From Ruania albidiflava DSM 18029 (GTDB lineage: Bacteria > Actinomycetota > Actinomycetes > Actinomycetales > Beutenbergiaceae), in assembly GCF_000421225.1 (NCBI RefSeq), contig NZ_ATWL01000007.1:124001-188000 (forward strand): a DNA stretch of 64,000 nt, read 5' to 3'. Below the pieces are notes generated by a model that was not told the DNA's origin, did no database searches, and saw only the letters and a list, made by a program, of their open reading frames with translations. The position numbers and the translations under genes are program-made. This document shows, one piece after another, positions 60,700-64,000 of this stretch (its first letter is position 1; the number at the start of each line of letters is the position of its first letter).

Positions 60700-61860
60700 A
60701 TGAGTGAACCGCAGGGACCACAGGAGCAGCAGCCGGGGAGCACACCGCCCGGTCCGCAGGGGACCCCGGGCTACGGTGCGCCCGGGCAGCAGCCCGGGGG
60801 TGAACAGCCCACGCAGGCGTTTGGCGCTTCCTCCGGGGGGCAGCCCGGCTACGGCGCGCCGGGGCAGCAGCCCGGGGGTGAACAGCCGACGCAGGCGTTT
60901 GGTGCTTCGTCCGGCGGCCAGCCGGGGTACGGCGCACCTGGGCAGCCTGGTGGTCCGCAGCAACCTGGCTATGGCGCTCCTGGTCCGCAGCCGGGGCAGC
61001 AGCCTGGTTATGGCGCGCCGGGGCAGCAGCCTGGTTATGGCGCGCCGGGGCAGCAGCCCGGGTACGGGGCGCCTGGCCAGCAGCCGGCCTACGGGGCACC
61101 CGGTGGCTACGGCCAGCAGCCCGGGTACGGCGGCCCAGGTGGCCCAGGCGGGTACGGACCCGGTGGTCCGGGGGGTCCCGGCGGCGCTGGTGGTCCGGGA
61201 GGACCGACCCCGTGGTACGCCCGCTGGTACGTGTGGGTGGCCGCAGCGTTGGTGATCGTGCTCATCGTGTTCGGCATCGTGAAGCTCGCTGGAGGCGGTG
61301 GCGACGAGCCGCCGCCGACCGCCGACCCGACCACCACCGAGCCGTCGGAGGAGCCCACCAGCGACGAACCGAGCGATGAGCCGAGCGATGAACCGACGAG
61401 CGAGCAGCCCAGTGACGACCCGACGAACGGGGGAGCCGACGTCCCCACCGACGACGTCGCGCTCGGCGACATCGTGTCTCTCGATGCGAATTGGGACGCG
61501 ACCGTCGAGGAGCCGAACATGGACGCAACGCAGCTCGTGGTCGACGAGGGCAACCCCGAACCTGGCGACGGCAAAAAGTACGTGATCGTCTACGCAACTG
61601 TCACGAACACCAGCGACGAGCCCCGTACACCGTGGAACGACCTCGGGATGGCGTATGTCAACGCCAACGGTGACCAGTTCGACAGCTCGAACGTCGTGGC
61701 ACCGGACGACATGTACATGGTGTCGGAGCTGGCGCCCGGCGAGAGTGGTACCGGGACCTGGGTGTTCGAGGTGTCGGAAGAGAGCACCGGTGGCTACTGG
61801 CTGATGGCCTCGTTCGCGGACAGCGACTCACCACAAGTCGTGTCTTTCGTGAACCCGTGA
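60700..61860 (+). CDS. Pro/Gly-repeat membrane protein with DUF4352-like domain
   Basis: The 386-residue protein has a cytoplasmic N-terminus (about 1-170) made of repeats such as GQQPGYGAP. One TM helix follows (about 174-192, YVWVAAALVIVLIVFGIV). An acidic Ser/Pro/Asp/Glu stalk leads to an outer beta domain (about 255-386; KKYVIVYATVTNTSDEP, then ELAPGESGTGTWVFEV) typical of DUF4352-like Ig folds, also found in telomeric-repeat-factor-2-like lipoproteins. Role unknown. Confidence 0.8.
   Translation: MSEPQGPQEQQPGSTPPGPQGTPGYGAPGQQPGGEQPTQAFGASSGGQPGYGAPGQQPGGEQPTQAFGASSGGQPGYGAPGQPGGPQQPGYGAPGPQPGQQPGYGAPGQQPGYGAPGQQPGYGAPGQQPAYGAPGGYGQQPGYGGPGGPGGYGPGGPGGPGGAGGPGGPTPWYARWYVWVAAALVIVLIVFGIVKLAGGGGDEPPPTADPTTTEPSEEPTSDEPSDEPSDEPTSEQPSDDPTNGGADVPTDDVALGDIVSLDANWDATVEEPNMDATQLVVDEGNPEPGDGKKYVIVYATVTNTSDEPRTPWNDLGMAYVNANGDQFDSSNVVAPDDMYMVSELAPGESGTGTWVFEVSEESTGGYWLMASFADSDSPQVVSFVNP
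60769..61100 (+). repeat. In-gene tandem repeats coding Pro/Gly/Gln-rich units
   Basis: Two 78-nt units (60769-60846 and 60847-60924) are nearly identical and encode GYGAPGQQPGGEQPTQAF plus eight more residues. They are followed by several 27-nt units encoding GQQPGYGAP. Copy number is likely to vary between strains. Confidence 0.85.
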
Positions 61861-61881
61861 GCCGCTGAGTCGTCAGCACCT

Positions 61882-61917
61882 ACGCCGGCCGCTCCCTTGC
61901 AAGGGAGCGGCCGGCGT
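61882..61917 (+). terminator. Rho-independent terminator, perfect 36-nt palindrome
   Basis: The sequence from 61882 to 61917 is a perfect palindrome (left half begins ACGCCGGCCGCTCCC). It is followed by the T-rich TCTGTGTTTC. It ends transcription of the DUF4352-like gene and may also serve the tRNA gene on the other strand. Confidence 0.85.
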
Positions 61918-61970
61918 TCTGTGTTTCGCACCGAGTCGGGCGGTGTCCGGCACTTCGGTGAGGAACGGCG

Positions 61971-62044
61971 GTGCCCCAGGCGGGGCTTGAACCCGCGACC
62001 GACGAATTATGAGTTCGCTGCTCTGACCAGCTGAGCTACTGGGG
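61971..62044 (-). tRNA. tRNA with CAT anticodon, probably elongator tRNA-Met
   Basis: A complete cloverleaf of 74 nt is visible on the minus strand: acceptor GCCCCAG/CTGGGGC, D arm, anticodon stem GCGAA/TTCGT with loop CTCATAA (anticodon CAT), and T arm GCGGG-TTCAAGC-CCCGC. The discriminator is A and CCA is not encoded. It lacks the initiator-type C1-A72 mismatch look. A lysidine-modified tRNA-Ile with CAT cannot be excluded without a model search. Confidence 0.9.
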
Positions 62045-62123
62045 CCGGGCGCGCAGCGGCGCACCGCCGCCGGTCCGTGGCATGGGCCGGCGCCGACAAT
62101 CGTAATGGGTGCCGGGCACGGGT

Positions 62124-62129
62124 TAGTGT
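62124..62129 (+). promoter_or_regulatory. -10-like TAGTGT, leaderless start
   Basis: TAGTGT ends 7 nt before the ATG at 62137. No Shine-Dalgarno is present. An in-frame ATG at 62131 is too close to the -10 to be the likely start. Confidence 0.35.
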
Positions 62130-62136
62130 CATGTCC

Positions 62137-62640
62137 ATGCGTCGATCTCTGCGGCAGCTGCCCGAACCGATCCGTGCCCAGATTCCCGCCGGCGCCAAGG
62201 TGCTGGCCAGCCGGGAGCTGACCGATGGTCACTGGGCGGTGGCGACGGCCGAGCGGGTGCTGGTCCTGGAGGCCGAGAAGAGCCTGGTGGACCGTCCGTG
62301 GGCGGAGGTGGACCGGGCCACGATGGACTCCGACACCGAAGAGCTGACCGTGACTTGGGTGGACGGGGCGGAACCGACCGTCCTGCCGGTCGGGGACCAA
62401 CCCGGGGTTGCCGACTTCACCTTCGCGGTCAAGGAGCGCGTGGACAACTCTCTCGTGCACGTGGAGACCGAAGAGCTGCCGGGTGGTGGTGTGCTCCGGG
62501 GTGCGATCCGCCGCAACCCAGACGGCTCGCTCTTCTCCCAGGTGACCATCTCCGGCGCCCGCCGCACTCCGACCGACATTGACCGCCGAGCCGCCGATCT
62601 CGAGACCCGGATCCGAGGTGTAGTGGGACTCACGCCCTGA
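62137..62640 (+). CDS. Conserved hypothetical protein, PH-like beta fold
   Basis: The 167-residue protein has no signal peptide or TM helix. Alternating strands (AGAKVLASRELTDGHWAVAT, AERVLVLEAEKSLVDRPWAEV, EELTVTWVDG) look like a bacterial PH-type domain, and a final helix (RRAADLETRIRGVVG) closes it. It is flanked by two tRNA genes on opposite strands. Function is not recognised; actinobacterial homologues with the same opening (LPEPIRAQIPAGAKVLA) are expected. Confidence 0.7.
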   Translation: MRRSLRQLPEPIRAQIPAGAKVLASRELTDGHWAVATAERVLVLEAEKSLVDRPWAEVDRATMDSDTEELTVTWVDGAEPTVLPVGDQPGVADFTFAVKERVDNSLVHVETEELPGGGVLRGAIRRNPDGSLFSQVTISGARRTPTDIDRRAADLETRIRGVVGLTP

Positions 62641-62677
62641 GCCGGTGGCGGCGGTCCGGAGCACGGAGGAACGCTGT

Positions 62678-62683
62678 TAGTAT
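62678..62683 (+). promoter_or_regulatory. -10 element TAGTAT of tRNA-Asn
   Basis: TAGTAT ends 11 nt before the 5' end of the tRNA, the expected distance for a short tRNA leader. Confidence 0.5.
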
Positions 62684-62694
62684 TGTCGTCGCGA

Positions 62695-62767
62695 TCCCCC
62701 GTAGCTCAATAGGCAGAGCATCCGACTGTTAATCGGACGGTTACTGGTTCGAGTCCAGTCGGGGGAG
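62695..62767 (+). tRNA. tRNA-Asn (GTT)
   Basis: A 73-nt cloverleaf: acceptor TCCCCCG/CGGGGGA, D arm GCTC...GAGC, anticodon stem CCGAC with loop CTGTTAA (read GTT), T arm with GGTTCGAGTCC, discriminator G. CCA is not encoded. It is convergent with the YihY gene, 8 nt away. Confidence 0.96.
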
Positions 62768-62775
62768 CCCTTGCC

Positions 62776-63903
62776 TCAGTGCACACCATCCTGTCCGGTG
62801 GCCTGTTCCCGGTCCGCATGCTCCCCAGCGCTGCGGCCTCCTGAGGTGCGTAGCTCACGCGCCCGCTGTCGGTCCTTCTCCTCCCGGGCGGCCCGCTTGG
62901 CAGCAGCACGCGTGTCCCGTGCCGGGAGCTGAAGGGTGTCCTCAGCCGGCAGGCCCGCCTGCAGCTGGCGGCCACGCTCCAGCTCGGCGTCGAACTCGGC
63001 CCCCAGCAGTAGCGCCAGGTTCATGATCCACAGCCAAAGCAGGAAGATGATGACCCCGGCGAGCGCGCCGTAGGTCGTGGCGTACTTGGCGAAGTTGGCG
63101 ACATAGAGCCCGAGCCCTGTCGAGGCGAGCGCAGCAGCCACGATGGCGATGATCGCACCCAGGCTGATCCACCGGAACCGGGGTTGTTTCACGTTCGGGG
63201 TGGCGTAGTACAGCAGCGCTATCACGACCACGACGATCGCGAGCAGCACAGGCCACTTCACGATGGACCACACGGTGATCGCAGCACTCCCGAGGCCGAC
63301 CAGCTCGCCCACCGCGCGCGCGACCGGACCGCTGAGGACCAGGATCGACGTCGCGACCGCGACCAGCAGCAGCATGAGCACGGTCAGCCCGTACATCGCC
63401 GGCCGCAGCTTCCAGATCGGGCGCCCCTCAGTGACGCCGTAGACCCGGTTCATCGCGCGGGAGAACGCATTGACGTAGTTGGACGCCGTCCACAACGCAG
63501 CCAGCAGCCCGACCAGCAGACCGACTCCGGGTGCAGGTGCGTTGGTGAGGCTGGTGATGACGGGCTCGAGGGTGCTCATCGCGCTGTCCGGTACGGCCGC
63601 GGAGACCAGATCCACCAGCTGGTCGGTCAGCGACTGCTGCCCCACCAGGCTGAGGATCGACACCAGAGCGATCATGGCCGGGAAGATCGACAGCATCGCG
63701 TAGTAGGTGAGCGCTGCCGCGAGGTCCAGGCACTGGTCGGTGACGAACTCGCTCACCGTGCGGCGCAGGATGAACAGCCAGGACGGTTTGCGCAGCTCAG
63801 TGGGGGAGTCCGCCTTCCCCCGGCGGCGGGCCGGAGCAGCCCTCCGGCGAGAGCCTCTCCCCTTCCTCGTCTGATCGGGGTCAGTCGTACGCCGTTCGGC
63901 CAT
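62776..63903 (-). CDS. YihY/UPF0761 (BrkB-type) membrane protein
   Basis: The 375-residue protein has a basic N-terminus (about 1-40), six TM helices and a charged C-terminal tail. Family landmarks are LAAALTYYAMLSIFPAMIAL, NAFSRAMNRVYGVTEGRP, LLYYATPNVKQPRFRW and the GLYVANFAKYATTYGALAG segment. The family is sometimes called ribonuclease BN by error; its real role is unknown. The ATG at 63903 is the first in-frame Met. The final 97 nt of the window hold no recognised feature. Confidence 0.9.
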   Translation of the reverse strand: MAERRTTDPDQTRKGRGSRRRAAPARRRGKADSPTELRKPSWLFILRRTVSEFVTDQCLDLAAALTYYAMLSIFPAMIALVSILSLVGQQSLTDQLVDLVSAAVPDSAMSTLEPVITSLTNAPAPGVGLLVGLLAALWTASNYVNAFSRAMNRVYGVTEGRPIWKLRPAMYGLTVLMLLLVAVATSILVLSGPVARAVGELVGLGSAAITVWSIVKWPVLLAIVVVVIALLYYATPNVKQPRFRWISLGAIIAIVAAALASTGLGLYVANFAKYATTYGALAGVIIFLLWLWIMNLALLLGAEFDAELERGRQLQAGLPAEDTLQLPARDTRAAAKRAAREEKDRQRARELRTSGGRSAGEHADREQATGQDGVH

Positions 63904-64000
63904 GGTCGTCTCCCACTGGTGTCTGAACAGCCGGGCGAGCGGGGGCAGGGCGCACCTACGGCACGGTCCAGAAGTAAGACATCACGTGTGCTTACCCGAG

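Noticed and set aside
60769-61100. Possible CRISPR array
   Set aside because: The repeats are contiguous without unique spacers, stay in frame and encode Pro/Gly/Gln units, so they are in-gene repeats. No cas gene is present.

Overview
The window is a high-GC, gene-dense actinobacterial chromosome segment, with GTG starts, 4-nt GTGA/ATGA overlaps and many leaderless-looking promoters. The gene set (hrcA-dnaJ2-rsmE-phoH-ybeY-CBS protein-era, recO-uppS, glyS, dgt-dnaG) and the kinase/FN3/MoxR/DUF58/transglutaminase cluster fit the order Micrococcales. The genus cannot be fixed from sequence alone.

Layout. 0-9 kb: the 5' part of a DUF3097 gene on the minus strand, then a CIRCE-controlled heat-shock and RNA-metabolism run (hrcA, dnaJ, rsmE, phoH, ybeY, a CorC-like CBS protein, era), then a membrane-anchored alpha/beta hydrolase. 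9-25.7 kb: a phospho-signalling and envelope island. It holds a PP2C phosphatase, an FHA protein, a Ser/Thr kinase with a TM segment and extracellular domain, an FHA/winged-helix protein, a 2030-aa membrane-anchored Ig-like/FN3 protein, a MoxR ATPase, a DUF58 protein, a transglutaminase-fold membrane protein that has lost its whole catalytic triad, and a YbaB-like protein. This resembles the PFNA cluster described in bifidobacteria. Two of its promoters share a GGGGAG-type palindrome at identical spacing. 25.7-32 kb: a LarA-like protein, a TM-FHA protein, leuA with a Leu-codon leader peptide and hairpin, repeated palindromes around a terminator, and an MFS transporter. 32-32.9 kb: a compositionally atypical stretch with little coding content. 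32.9-38.2 kb: recO-uppS, a DedA protein, and a znuA-znuC-znuB-zur zinc operon with a probable Zur operator. 38.4-45 kb: glyS, a YibE/F gene broken at a G6 run, an MshA-like glycosyltransferase, a long perfect palindrome, a decayed VapBC-like pair and a dus gene. 44-57 kb: an alpha-glucan locus (LacI regulator, malEFG-like transporter, a cell-wall-type double-GH13 amylopullulanase broken by one frameshift, and a GH13 alpha-glucosidase). 57-64 kb: dgt, dnaG, a Pro/Gly-repeat DUF4352-like membrane protein, tRNA-Met(CAT), a conserved hypothetical gene, tRNA-Asn(GTT) and a YihY-family membrane protein.

How it fits together. The kinase/phosphatase/FHA genes probably report on, or control, an envelope complex built from the Ig/FN3 protein, MoxR, DUF58 and the pseudo-transglutaminase. 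The glucan locus would cut starch or glycogen outside the cell, import maltodextrins and hydrolyse them inside; no ATPase subunit is present, so a shared MsmK-type ATPase elsewhere is presumed. The zinc operon is self-contained with its repressor. Two separate +1 frameshifts (near 40.51 kb and 53.0 kb) in otherwise intact genes could be real mutations or assembly errors.
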